This document shows, one piece after another, positions 35,818 through 46,781 of a stretch of 64,000 bases of DNA (positions are counted from its first letter, which is position 1; every line of letters starts with the position of its first letter). The notes under the pieces were generated by a model. It ran no database searches and had not been told where the DNA came from. It worked only from the letters and a program-made list of their open reading frames with translations. Source of the stretch: Theristus sp. LFF4_11 (taxonomy: Eukaryota; Nematoda; Chromadorea; Monhysterida; Xyalidae); assembly GCA_030248135.1 (NCBI GenBank), contig JASANC010001799.1:1-64000 (forward strand), in the 5' to 3' direction. Position numbers and translations under genes: made by a program.

Positions 35818-38800
35818 GCTGGTGTTGCTGCACCGACTGCCGGTACTGTTGTTGTTGGTGGTGTTGTTGGTGTTGATTCATTGTAGAAACGTTGTTGTTG
35901 TTGTTCGACGGTGCCGCACGATGCGCGAACGACGGCGACATCGTGAACTGACTGAGATTGCGCGCGTTCGCGAGCGACAGACGGAGGTGCCGGTTCAGGT
36001 AGAAGTAGAACACCCAGTTCAGCGCCGACTGCAGATACGGCATCGCGTGCAGCACGTACTGCACCACGACGACGTCGTTCGAGTGCAACTGGAAGTCGTC
36101 GAGCACCACCGTCGTCGACGGGTCGCCGTCGTAGTCCTGGTGCGGTTTCTTGTTGCTGCGCGCTGGAAAATCAGACAAAACAAAATTTGCCAAACTCTAC
36201 ATTATAGGCTGTCCGCTGATTGGACGCAGGTGATCATGAGACTCTGGAAAGATGTGTGCAGCAATGCACCTGCCACAGAGCTGCATACACACGTCACGTG
36301 ATCACCACCCAACCAATCAGCTGATTGCCTAAATCGTTTAGAGTGCTCGACTGCATATTACAAGTACGTGGAACACGTTGGAATGGACTTCATTTACAGA
36401 ATGCAGAGAGAGAGTTTCACACGGCGCTGCGTGTATGCGTGCGTCGCACAGCAAACAAAGCGTACAACTGTGGTGGTTGTTAGGATTTTTTGGCGATCTT
36501 TTTTTGCCAGGGCTAACCCAGAGAAGCGCACTGAACGCCACTGAGTAGGGCGCCCATTGAGTTTTCTCCATCATTAAGTGTCTATACACCCCTTGGCGGG
36601 GCTCGATCCCCCGAGCGCACAGACAACAGTCTAACGCACTACCACCAAGGCCACGAGCGGTAATAACGCACAAATATATCGATGCGCGGTGCCGAAGTAG
36701 TAAGGCGTCCAGCAGATGAAGTAGAACGCAACGAGCATCGCCGAACTACGGGCGACCCGTGTCACCGAGATCGCCGATTGACCGCTGATCGTCGACGTTC
36801 GCGTGTGATGCCAGAGACGAACGACGATGCCCGTGTACAGGCTGCACGTGATCAGCATCGGAATCAGGTAGCAGCTGATCAACTGCGCCATGTCGAACAC
36901 CACGTAGCTGGAAATGAGGGGGCCATTCATGAAGCAGTAGTTAGTGACCGCGTAGCTGTGTATGTTTCATGAATGCTCCTGAATACGGGCCGAGTCACGA
37001 GGGCGGACTTTGAATTGCCACATAAAGATTGAAACTAAGTCTTCTTTAATGTCTGCAAACCCACTCAGTAGCAGAATCTAAAAAACTTGATAATAGTTTT
37101 GCTTCAAGACCATTCTATTCCGTATCATGTACATTCCGTTTTATATTCCACTGTTACATCATCACCGTTCCCATACTTCAAAAAAAAACAACAATGCCAA
37201 ACGCAACGAAATATCTATAACCTATTTTTTTAAACGTGTCCCACTGAAATGACGTCATGTGCCCCCAAATATGCGCTTGCCGTTCACAGCAAACCAGACT
37301 TTCCGTTTAGCCGATTTCTTCCCGTAAACAAATGGTGAATGTCGAATCAGTCACATCAAACTGACATTTTAGTGCCTGTACTTTGACAAACGGGCGTTTT
37401 TAACGCAAATGACGTCATTTTAGTCCGGACACATTTGAACAAATCCACAATAGATACACCATACTTGAAGCGAGGCGGAAAGTCGACGAGACATTTCGAG
37501 GCGAGTCGCTGCAAACTGCGATTGTTTTCGTGGGCGGTCACGTCATGGACACTGGCCATTGTAACGATGGCGACCGTCAGGGTGGTCGAAACGATCGCGC
37601 ACATCACCAGGAATGAGTTGACGACGACGTTCACACTGCGCAGCGACATCCAACCAAAGCAGATCGCCTGCGTGAATAGTCATACATTTATAACGCTCTT
37701 GGATTTACAGTCCATCCTGGTCGGTTATACAACTAGCTGATTGGTTGGTTGCAATTGATGCAAGCTGATGCGTGACATTCAGTTCAGGCATTGCTGTGGA
37801 GGCGGAGTTTGCCTACGCAGAATGTACGCATCCTCTGCACCACGTGTGTGCAACCAACCAATCAGCTAGTTGTATATAATAGCCAGATGGATTGTAAATT
37901 GAATTTAGTTTAGATATTTTAAAATTAAATTTTTAACTTCTCAAAATGAGTTCTTTCGGATGTTTCAGCAGAGATGTGTGCCGCTTTTAAAAAGAGTTGT
38001 CGATCATAACTGAACGCCGCCAATAACAGCGGCGACAGAAATTTGTGAGATAAAAATTTGAGGGGTAGGAGGGGGGGTTATAGGAGGAAAATCGTTTTTG
38101 CTTGTTCTTGAAAATAGAAATAGGGCAAATGAACAAGTGTCATAAAAAGTGTTTTCTTTTAGTAGAAAGTTCATAAATAAGTGGGCCGTGAGACCGGACT
38201 TACAAACAACCGCGAGTTTCCGGATCTATTTGAATTATCTAAAAATGCGGGAGACGCATATAAAAGGAGGAATATGGCTTTGTGTAAGCAGTGAGAGACT
38301 TGGCTCGACAACTCTTTTCAAGTCTCTGATGTGGTACACACGGATACAAGTACATAAAAGCTATATTTTTGCGCCGCGTTTGTTTTACTGAAAAGTGTAA
38401 AACAGTTTTAAAATTATTTTTCACTGTCCTTTCCAGTTTAGTTCGAAATCACATCATGTGCGAAATTCTGTGCAAATTCTGTGCAGAACTTCTGTAAATC
38501 AACAATCTGTAAATTCTGTGCAAAAACAGAAAAATCAGAGACTGCAAAACATTGTTTCATGTGGTTTTATCGTTGCTAACGTACGCATCGCTGTGTACAC
38601 ACCAGCACCAGTGACAAAAAGGTGTTGTCTTCCGTTGATTTTCAGCCTTTTTACCAAACTCAAGTGGCAAAACTGTCTGTCCCGTGAGTCGTTGCCTTTG
38701 CCACAAAAGGAGACCTGGCGTTCCCTAATGCCTCTGCGATACACTTTGTTCTGGGCAAACCAGTATCAGCGATCTGAAGTCTGATCGTTATTTTAGTGGT

Positions 38801-41800
38801 TTTAGTGGTCGCTAAATGCCCGAAATACCGCAAATGTTGAAGTTTTAATTGTCTACAAAGTACATGTGCAACCGAAATAGTGAATAAACGGCGCAAAAAT
38901 ATGGCTTTTATGTACTTGTATCCGTGTGTACCACATCAGAGACTTGAAAAGAGTTGTCGAGCCAAGTCTCTCACTGCTTACACAAAGCCATATTCCTCCT
39001 TTTATATGCGTCTCCCGCATTTTTAGATAATATTCTGACTTTTAAATAAGTCCCGAAGGTCGAACCAAATTCACATCTCGTTGGTCACACATTCTTCTAA
39101 ACCCCGGATACCTCAGGGTTTTCATTTTTCGTTTTTTGGGCCGATTTCGCCTATGCTATTTCTACGGCCGATTTGCCCGACATCGTCACGATTCAGTATC
39201 TAGAATTGCTCACATAAGAAAACTGACCCAAAAGCCGTGATCGGCGCAATGAATTACCATGGACAACACAGTTTTTTTGTATTTGGACCGATTTCGCTAA
39301 TTTCCACGGCGGTTCGCCCGAAATCGTCACGATTCAGTATCTAGAGTTGCTCACATAAAAAACTAACCCAAAATCCGTGATCAGCGCATTGAATTACCCT
39401 GGGAAACACACTTTTCTTGTTTTTCGTTTTGGGACCGATTTCGCCAACTTCCACGGCCGATTCGCCCGAAATCGTCACGATTCAGTATCTAGAGTTGCTC
39501 ACATAAGAAACTAACCCAAAATCGGGGATCAGTGCATTGAATTACCCTGAAAAACACCCTTTTCTGGTTTTTCGTTTCTGGACCGATTTCGCCAATTTCC
39601 ACGGCCGATTCGCCCGAAATCGTCACGATTTAGTATCTAGAGTTGTTCACATAAGAAACCTAACCGAAAATCCGTGATCAGCGCATTGAATTACCCTGGA
39701 TAACACCCTTTTCTTGTTTTTCGTTCCTGGACCGATTTCGCCAACTTCCACGGCCGATTCGCCCGAAATCGACACGATTCAGCAGCTAGAGTTGCTCACG
39801 TAAGAAAACTAACCCAAAATTCGTGATCAGCGCATTGAGTTACCCTGGAAAACACCCTTTTCTTGTTTTTCGTTCCTGGACCGATTTCGCCAACTTCCAC
39901 GGCCGATTCGCCCGAAATCGTCACGATTCAGCATCTAGAGTTGCTCACGTAAGAAAACTAACCCAAAATTCGTGATCAGCGCATTGAATTACCCTGGAAA
40001 ACACCCTTTTCTTCTTTTTCGTTTCTGGACCGATTTCGCCAACTTCCACGGCCGATTCGCCCGAAATCGTCACGATTCAGTATCTAGAGTTGCTCACATA
40101 AAAAACTAACCCGAAATCCGGGATCAGTGCATTGAATTACTCTGGAAAACACCCTTTTCTTGTTTTTCGTTTCTGGACCGATTTCGCCAACTTCCACGGC
40201 CGATTCGCCCGAAATCGTCACGATTCAGCATCTAGAGTTGCTCACATAAGAAAACTAACCCAAAATTCGTGATCAGCGCATTGAATTACCCCGGAAAACA
40301 ACCTTTTCTTGTTTTTCGTTTCTGGACCTATTTCGCCAACTTCCACGGCCGATTCGCCCGAAATCGTCACGATTCAGCATCTAGAGTTGCTCACGTAAGA
40401 AAACTAACCCAAAATTCGTGATCAGCGCATTGAATTACCCTGGAAAATACCCTTTTCTTGTTTTTCGTTCCTGGACCGATTTCGCCAACTTCCACGGCCG
40501 ATTCGCCCGAAATCGTCACGATTCAGCATCTAGAGTTGCTCACGTAAAAAAACTAACCCAAAATTCGTGATCAGCGCATTGAATTACCCTGGAAAACACC
40601 CTTTTCTTGTTTTTCGTTCCTGGACCGATTTCGCCAACTTCCACGGCCGATTCGCCCGAAATCGTCACGATTCAACATCTAGAGTTGCTCACGTAAGAAA
40701 ACTAACCCAAAATTCGTGATCAGCGCATTGAATTACCCTGGAAAACACCCTTTTCTTCTTTTTCGTTCCTGGACCGATTTCGCCAACTTCCACGGCCGAT
40801 TCGCCTGAAATCGTCACGATTCAGCATCTAGAGTTGCTCACGTGTGAAAACTAACCCAAAATTCGTGATCAGCGCATTGAATTACCCTGGAAAACACTCT
40901 TTTCTTGTTTTTCGTTCCTGGACCGATTTCGCCGATTTCCACGGCCGATTCGCCCGAAATCGTCACGATTCAACATCTAGAGTTGCTCACGTAAGAAAAC
41001 TAACTTAAAATTCGTGATCGGCGCATTGAATTACCCTGGAAAACATCATTTTCTTGTTTTTCGTTCGTGGACCGATTTCGCCGATTTCCACGGCCGATTC
41101 GCCCGATATCGTCACGATTCAGCATCTAGAGTTGCTCACGTAAGAAAACTAACCCAAAATCCGTGATCAGCGCATTGAATTCCTACGGACTAAACATTTC
41201 TCCTATTTTTCGTAGCTCAGACAAAATTTGTAAGAGTGAAAAACTGATACCCAGTCAAAATGCTACCAACTTTAAAAAATGCACAATTTTGACCCCAAAA
41301 AATGCCCGGGCAAAAAAATAAACTAAATTTTCAGAATCTACGGATGAAATTACCTTAGGAAACAATTTTGTTCAACTGTGAAAGTGTCCCAGCTAAAAAT
41401 TGAAAGGGCGAACACTTAAAACCAGGTGAAAACCCTCCCACCAATTAAAAATGCCCAATTTTTTACCCAAAAACAGGGTCTGGGTAAAAAATCAACCCAA
41501 TTTTCAAAATCTCCGGGTGGAATTACCCCAGGGAACATTTTTGTTCGACTGCGAAAGTGTCGCAGGTAAAAATTGAAAGGGCGAACACATGTTGATTACA
41601 TACCAGAAAAAAAAATACCAAGGAAAATAAGTAACATAAATTTCAGAATAGGTTTTTCGTGTCTACAGCGTATGAAAAGTAGTCGGATAAAATTTTTTTC
41701 ACGGCTCCAAGCACAACTTTGGGTGTTCGTTTCGTGTGCACGGAACCAAGTTTGTGGCTTATACTATGCTCGCTGGAGGCAGCGAGCAATTTTGAAAAAA

Positions 41801-42574
41801 GCGCGCTGGGGTATAACGGCTCATATTATGCGTGATGCGCTCTCCGCTCGCTACGCTCGCTCGCGCATCCGCATGATACACTGTGTACAACTGCTCCAGG
41901 ATGATGGACCACTTTGAGCATTTTTGAAAGACCCGTTCATACTGATGTATGGCACTTCACGTCACGTCACGTCACGTCACGTCACGTCACGTCACGTCAC
42001 GTCACGTCACGTCACGCCATGTCACGCCAAGTTTCGTCACATCAGATCTCGTGTTTCAGCATACTTCCATCCATACAGACGACTGTATGTATACATGTAC
42101 GGCACGTCACGTCATGTATATCGTGTTATTGTGTGCGACCGTTCATGAAGACGTGCGCTTGACGTACGTCAGCATGAGCCAGCTCATCAAGCGAGCCAAC
42201 CTTTGCCGCGAGCGCATCGACTCGATCGACCGCGACGCCTCCGGTGTCATTCGCGCGCTCGACGGCAGCAACGCGGCAGTCACCGTCCTCTGTTTCGGCG
42301 TCTTGTTGCCGGCGGTGTAGGCGTCGTTGTCGACCGAGTGGTGACGTTTCGCTTTGCCGATGCTGTAACGTGAACCTCTCGACGGATCGCTGGAGACGGC
42401 ATTCAGATGCAACGATCGAAATAGCCGCGTCAACGACGTCATGGGGGTCAGTAGACACCGGAGACTCGAGCGCGGGATCAGGTAGGAGCACAGCAGCCAG
42501 ACCACCCAGAGGTTGCCGTGTAGGCCTACGACGGCCATCAGGAGATAGGCGACCGAGATGACGGCGCGGATCAT
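35426..42574 (-). CDS. rhodopsin-family neuropeptide GPCR (galanin/allatostatin-like), TM2-TM3 not found
   Basis: Exons from high to low: about 42164-42574 (TM1), 37465-37667 (TM4), 36672-36907 (TM5-TM6) and 35426-36162 (TM7 and tail). The last three join in phase. TM1 has GLHGNLWVVWLL. Exon 2 starts in the end of the DRY-region loop (AICFGWMSLRSVN), then TM4 and the second extracellular loop cysteine in KCLVDFP. TM6 has CWTPYYFG. TM7 has MPYLQSALNWVFYFYLN in place of the usual NPxxY. The cytoplasmic tail is about 190 residues with long Asn/Gln tracts. MSLRS, LIPMLITCSLYTGIVVRLW and the tail of TM7 resemble galanin/allatostatin-A receptors. The TM1 exon carries an unusually long loop of about 105 residues. 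The TM2-TM3-DRY part is not seen in 37668-42163, which is filled with repeats, so the TM1 exon could be wrongly linked or the gene broken. Confidence 0.8.
36198..36345. mobile_element. CTGATTGG inverted-repeat miniature element, copy 1
   Basis: Ends ATTATAGGC..GCTGATTGG and CCAATCAGCTGATTGCCTA are roughly inverted. It lies just upstream of GPCR exon 36162 in its intron. It is related to 37704-37898 and 54890-55039. Confidence 0.55.
36483..36657 (-). mobile_element. tRNA-derived SINE, copy 2
   Basis: The minus strand reads GGTGGTAGTGCGTTAGACT (A box region), then CGGGGGATCGAGCCCCG (B box inside a perfect T-arm), then a 100-bp tail. It lies in the GPCR intron immediately beyond the donor at 36671. 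This is the best preserved copy of the head. Confidence 0.85.
37217..37452 (-). mobile_element. TGACGTCA miniature element, copy 3
   Basis: Full-length copy with TGACGTCAT at both ends, inserted in the GPCR intron so that its edge is only about 12 bp from the exon donor at 37464. Confidence 0.88.
37704..37898. mobile_element. CTGATTGG inverted-repeat miniature element, copy 2
   Basis: Long inverted ends: TTTACAGTCCATC..ATACAACTAGCTGATTGG on the left and its near-inverse CCAATCAGCTAGTTGTAT..CCAGATGGATTGTAAA on the right. It lies in the big GPCR gap. Non-coding. Confidence 0.75.
38234..39031. mobile_element. foldback element with 143-bp inverted arms
   Basis: Arms 38234-38376 and 38889-39031 are nearly perfect inverses of equal length. 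Both contain GAGACTTGGCTCGACAACTC on one strand or the other. They are separated by about 512 bp of non-coding DNA. It lies next to the 148-bp satellite, inside the GPCR gap. Confidence 0.85.
39121..41183 (+). repeat. 148-bp satellite array, about 14 copies
   Basis: The motif ATCGTCACGATTCAG followed by a CTAGAGTTGCTCAC block recurs at 39325, 39473, 39621, 39770 and so on to about 41110, a period of 148-149 bp. Each unit also has GGACCGATTTCGCCAACTTC and GTGATCAGCGCATTGAATTA. Copies differ by a few bases; the first units are the most divergent. No frame stays open across units. Confidence 0.95.
41215..41590 (+). repeat. two-copy direct repeat of about 186 bp
   Basis: The block ending AAAATTGAAAGGGCGAACAC occurs twice (near 41395-41416 and 41568-41589) with similar flanks ACCTTAGGAAACA and ACCCCAGGGAACA. 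It follows the 148-bp satellite and is unrelated to it in sequence. Confidence 0.7.
41957..42035 (+). repeat. (GTCAC)n pentanucleotide repeat
   Basis: About 12 perfect ACGTC units, then decayed units. It is close to the low end of the GPCR TM1 exon. Every frame is open through the repeat, which creates spurious TSRHVTSRHV-type frames. Confidence 0.95.
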
Positions 42575-42707
42575 GGCTTATCAACGAAACGAATAATCGG
42601 AGATCGATACCGACTGAGCGTGGATGAGCTGAGCGCACGTCTAAAATTCTGGGCACAACTTCCGTGAGAGAGAGAGCGTGTGTGTGTTTCAGCGCATAAT
42701 AGGTCAA

Positions 42708-44645
42708 AAAGTATCAGTTGACGAATGGGAAATGAATCACGGTCGAACAAGTATCATTCTATTTCTAGAAATATCGCGAGCTATATTTCGCGCCGATGAA
42801 TGGCTCGGGTGGCTCGGGAAGCCCGGTAAATCCAATATTACCCATGTATGATACGGTAAAGGCAAACAAAAACAAATCTAAAAATAAACTACATGGAACT
42901 AATGAGAAAAGAAAGAGAAGCCATCTTTTTTGGGTGCAACGAAATTTGATGACTAATTTACTGTACGCTGTTGTTTTTATGTACTGTAAACATCAGTGCC
43001 CAAATGCACCGGGTCTGATAATCTTGCAACATACATGTAGATAAACGATGATCAACGATCATTTCATTGGCGCATGGTAAAACCTTATTAGTTTTCAATT
43101 TCCTATGACTTTCAAATGTAAGAAGAGATCATAATAAGGTTTCTTCAGAATTACAATTTTGCACTCTGACGCACGTATCTCTTAGCCTTCTTTTCACCCA
43201 CTCTTAACAAAAAAATCAATGCACCGTTTAATTTCAACAGTTCATGAAGTGCACAAACAACGTGAGCTGCCTGACACTCACACAACGGATACAAAAAGGC
43301 GATGCTGGAAATCAATTCTGTTGAAATTTAGATCCTCTCACGGACGAATTCACGCGTGGCACAGCTACGCAGACATCGGCAAGAAAGACATCCGGACATT
43401 TTCGAAATCTTTTTGAAAGATCCCACAAACTGGAGCGCGAGCGTAAACCGTTACCAAGCTGGACGCAGTTCCGGTTTGAAGTGGCCGTGACGCATCTGTG
43501 TCTGGGACAGCTCGTTGTTGGCCTGGGTGGCGGAGAACTGAGGGAAGGAGGACTGAGGCTCCGGAGAACTGATCACCAAATGCGTTTTTGGCTTTGTTCC
43601 CTGTTCCTATACGTATTTAGGGCCTGCCAAAAAACCGGTCAGTTCGTCGAAGCTACATACTCCGCGCTCTCTTATCGAGCGTGGGCATCATGGTCAGTTG
43701 TCGGTTAAAAACGACGACCGTTCACAGTGATTATTCGTAAAAGTTAGGTTTGTAATGAGATTAATTGGCTAGAAAGGAAGACAAAAACGAGATCTAACGA
43801 TACAACATGACACGTTCTACCGCGAATGGGAAAAGAAAAAAGTGTCGAGTTCACAAATGCATGGCACGGACACATTTTTTCCCGACATCCAATTAAATTT
43901 TACATTTGAGATATGTAGAATGTTCCAGGTGATTCTTTGTGGAACATGGTTGAAAAGTTATGAAACACATCGATAAACGTGGAGCCAATAAACGAAATGA
44001 AGAAAAAGTCACGATTCGTGTTCGTGTCAATGGTTTTTTGGTGTGTATATGGTTATGGTTTGGACTCAACGTTTTGGTTTCGAGACTCAATGGGTAGATA
44101 GAGACTATCAACTCAATAGATAGATAAATACGTGGTTTCATGAATGACGCGCGAATTCAAAATTGGTCAAGTGATCCGAGTACATACCCTAAATAGGGCC
44201 GAGTCACTTAGGTTATGTGAATTGCCACATAAAGATTGAAACTAATTTCCTTTCGACGTCTTTGAAAACGCAGTGAGTCCTAGAACCCAACAAATTGACA
44301 ATAAAATCATACATATTGTATCTATTTTTGATTTTTTTTCGCAGCGTCAAACGCAAATCAACCCGGAAGGGGAAGAGCAATGATGTTTATAAAATAATCC
44401 TCATTACATTTTTTAAATAAAAAGTATTTTTTGTGGTCAAATTCTTCTTTCAGAACTTCCATAGAATAAAAGTCCATATCTTTTGCTAAAGACACATCGT
44501 CTTGGTTTTATATCACTCGGATTAAAGTTGCTAAGACTGTAACGCAGACATGAATATAAATTTAGAATCTGCTAATCCCTCTCTTTGTCAACTCTGTGGA
44601 ATGACTTCGGCTTAGAAATTACCGTGCGGCTTGTGATTTACAGTT
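42708..44645. other. intergenic, no gene seen
   Basis: Contains one block (43524-43609) repeated at 60955-61040 and a block near 44190-44280 similar to 36985-37075 (GGGCCGAGTCAC..GAATTGCCACATAAAGATTG). No coding exon is supported. Confidence 0.5.
43524..43609 (+). repeat. dispersed repeat (GGGTGGCGGAGAACTGAG), copy 1
   Basis: About 86 bp nearly identical to 60955-61040, including GGAGAACTGATCACCAAATG. Class unknown. Confidence 0.75.
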
Positions 44646-45114
44646 TACCGTATTACCTCTAATAAACCCCCATGGGGGTTTATTTCTTCAGCGACTTCTG
44701 GGGGTGGGGGTTTATTTTTGGGGGGGCTTTATTTTGGGGGGGGGGTTTATTTGGAAACCATTTTTAGGAGTGGGTAAAATGGCAAAAATACCTTCCATGG
44801 CAGGAAGGAAGTCGCAGAAACTTCTACTCTACATAGAAATTTCCTTTTACAACAGCCTTTTGTAATGAAATTACCATTAAACTCATCCATTTGGGGCCTT
44901 TGGTAGCACAATTTCATCATTTTCACTGCAACCAGCCGCTGAATTCACTGTTTATGTGTATGTTTTTCTGGGTATGTGTTTCAAACAGGTTTCCAATAAT
45001 CCCCCATGGGGGATTATTTTTTGGGGGGGGGGTTATTTGGAAACTTGTCGAGGGGGTGGGGGTTTATTTTTGGGGGGGTTTAATTTGGGGGGGTTTAATA
45101 GAGGTAATACGGTA
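44646..45114 (+). mobile_element. G-rich TACCGTATTAC miniature element, copy 3
   Basis: Inverted ends TACCGTATTACCTC and GAGGTAATACGGTA, G-runs between TTTATT words, and the shared core. Close to copy 2 in sequence but inverted relative to it. Confidence 0.85.
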
Positions 45115-45379
45115 TTTGTCATAACATTAGTTATGATATTTTTTTAGTTTCGCATCAAATGGCTCCAACGTTGAACGTGCCAGGTGCCATGTTAAGATAA
45201 AAGTACATAAAATGCTTTCGTTTCGAAGAATGAAGTTGTTTTCTTTTAAAAAATTCAAGAACAGAGCAGTTCCAAGACACTGAACAACCAGCTGCTTCTC
45301 AAAGTCGGCAGAGATTAAAGTAGGAAAAAAACAACAACAACCAAGTAATGTAAAAAATTATGAACAAACATTACAAGTA

Positions 45380-46439
45380 CAGGGTGTCCCAAAAAAAGAA
45401 CACATTTTGTGTGTCCAAATTTTATCCCGAAATTCCACTTTTTCAATAACATTTCAGCAGAAATACGTAAAAGCTCAAAAATCACCTAAATTCAGTTTTT
45501 TGACTCAAGATAAACATCATTGTCGTCATCGAGAATCTCATCTGGCAGTGGCACAAGCTCATCGTCAGCTTCGACTTTACTGATGTCATCATGTTCATGC
45601 TCACGGTCGTTCAGTTTCATGTTTCTCGGCTGCTCAATGTGTTTTCCATTGTTCTCAATGAACGACGACATTCGATGTTTGAAACTGATGATCACTTTCT
45701 GGTGCAGCGCCCGATCATCGATGATTTTTTCTCACACCGCTGCAGTGGTGGGCGCCGAAAATGTCCCGCATTATCCGTCAGATGCCCCCAAACGCAGAAG
45801 TCAAAGGCTTCATGTCCGGACTCCTCTCAGGCCATTCAATTCTGCCCATGCGGCTGATCCAGCGGTCACCGAACGACGCCGACAGCCACTCGCGCACTTG
45901 TTTCAATTTTCCTCTTGACTTATGGGTTTGGGGCACCTGAAGGAAATTGTGTACCGTTCGGCGCCCAACATTTTCGACAAAATTTGAAAACCAAAATTCG
46001 CAGTGGTGTGCAAAAAATCAACGATGATCGGGCGCTGCACCAGAATTGCTCATCAATTTCGAACATCGAATGTCGGCAATCATTGAGAACAATGAAAAAG
46101 CAATGGGCTGCTGAAAAAAGTGAAACTAAAGGGTCGAGAGGGAAAATCTGATGAGATCAGTGAAGACGAAGCTAAAGATGAACTTGCGCCACTGTCATAC
46201 GTGAATCTCGATGACGACAACGATGATTATCCTGAGTCAAAATGCTGAAGTTAGGTGATTTTTGAGTTTTTACGCATTTCTGCTAAAATATTATTGAAAA
46301 AATGGAATTTCGGGATAACATTTGGACACACAAAATGTGTTCCTTTTTTCTAAAAGTGTTTCAAATTTCACGGCTTCACGTGCAACCAGTCGGCCGCACG
46401 AGCCATTTACTTTTGTTATGTTTTTTTTGGGACACCCTG
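45380..46439. mobile_element. palindromic mariner derivative, two 3' halves head to head
   Basis: Flanked by TA on both sides, with ends CAGGGTGTCCC and GGGACACCCTG. The left arm, read on the minus strand, encodes the transposase C-terminal part with a WPERSPDMKPL motif (the WPPxSPDLxPxD region of mariner DDE enzymes). The right arm, read on the plus strand from about 45910, encodes a similar C-terminal part. No N-terminal domain is present, and stops and frameshifts are visible. Thus the element is two copies of the 3' end joined tail-out; it can move only if a transposase is supplied. Confidence 0.82.
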
Positions 46440-46781
46440 TACATTACATGTAAACAGAAAAAATGTAATCGTCTTATTAAATAATGGATACCCAGCCCAC
46501 CCACCTGCTCGGTAAAACGACACGAAAAATGCTGGAGTAACCGCAAAAAAGGCTCACTTATGTGCACCCACCTTAAACGATTTTTATGAACGGTAACATA
46601 ACATGAGAACGATTTTCAAGGCAATTACAATTGATTTTTAATGGTTATTGTGAATGACTCCTAAACTCTTATGACTTGTTGGAGCTTGGTAGAATTTTCC
46701 TACTAATCAGAGCAAGCTGTGTGAAAAAAAACTTGCGGAAACAAACGAAAGTTTTCAGAAAAACAAACCTTTTATGACGCC

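Noticed and set aside
35447..36301. 284-codon plus-strand frame rich in Arg and Val
   Set aside because: It is antisense to the GPCR tail exon, and its composition is the mirror of the CAN-rich codons on the real strand.
36590..36657. Possible tRNA gene on the minus strand
   Set aside because: The A and B boxes and T-arm are good, but three copies share a 100-bp tail and the acceptor stem does not close, so it is a SINE head and not a functional tRNA.
39121..41183. Regular repeats that could suggest a CRISPR array
   Set aside because: Units are 148 bp and similar along their whole length, with no unique spacers, and the genome is eukaryotic.
41914..42320. TSRHVTSRHV-type frames
   Set aside because: They come from the GTCAC pentanucleotide repeat, and the downstream part is antisense to the GPCR TM1 exon.
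42126..42707. 193-codon minus-strand frame overlapping the TM1 exon
   Set aside because: Another frame of the same strand encodes the hydrophobic TM1 with the GN motif; this one is Arg/Pro-rich and resembles no protein.
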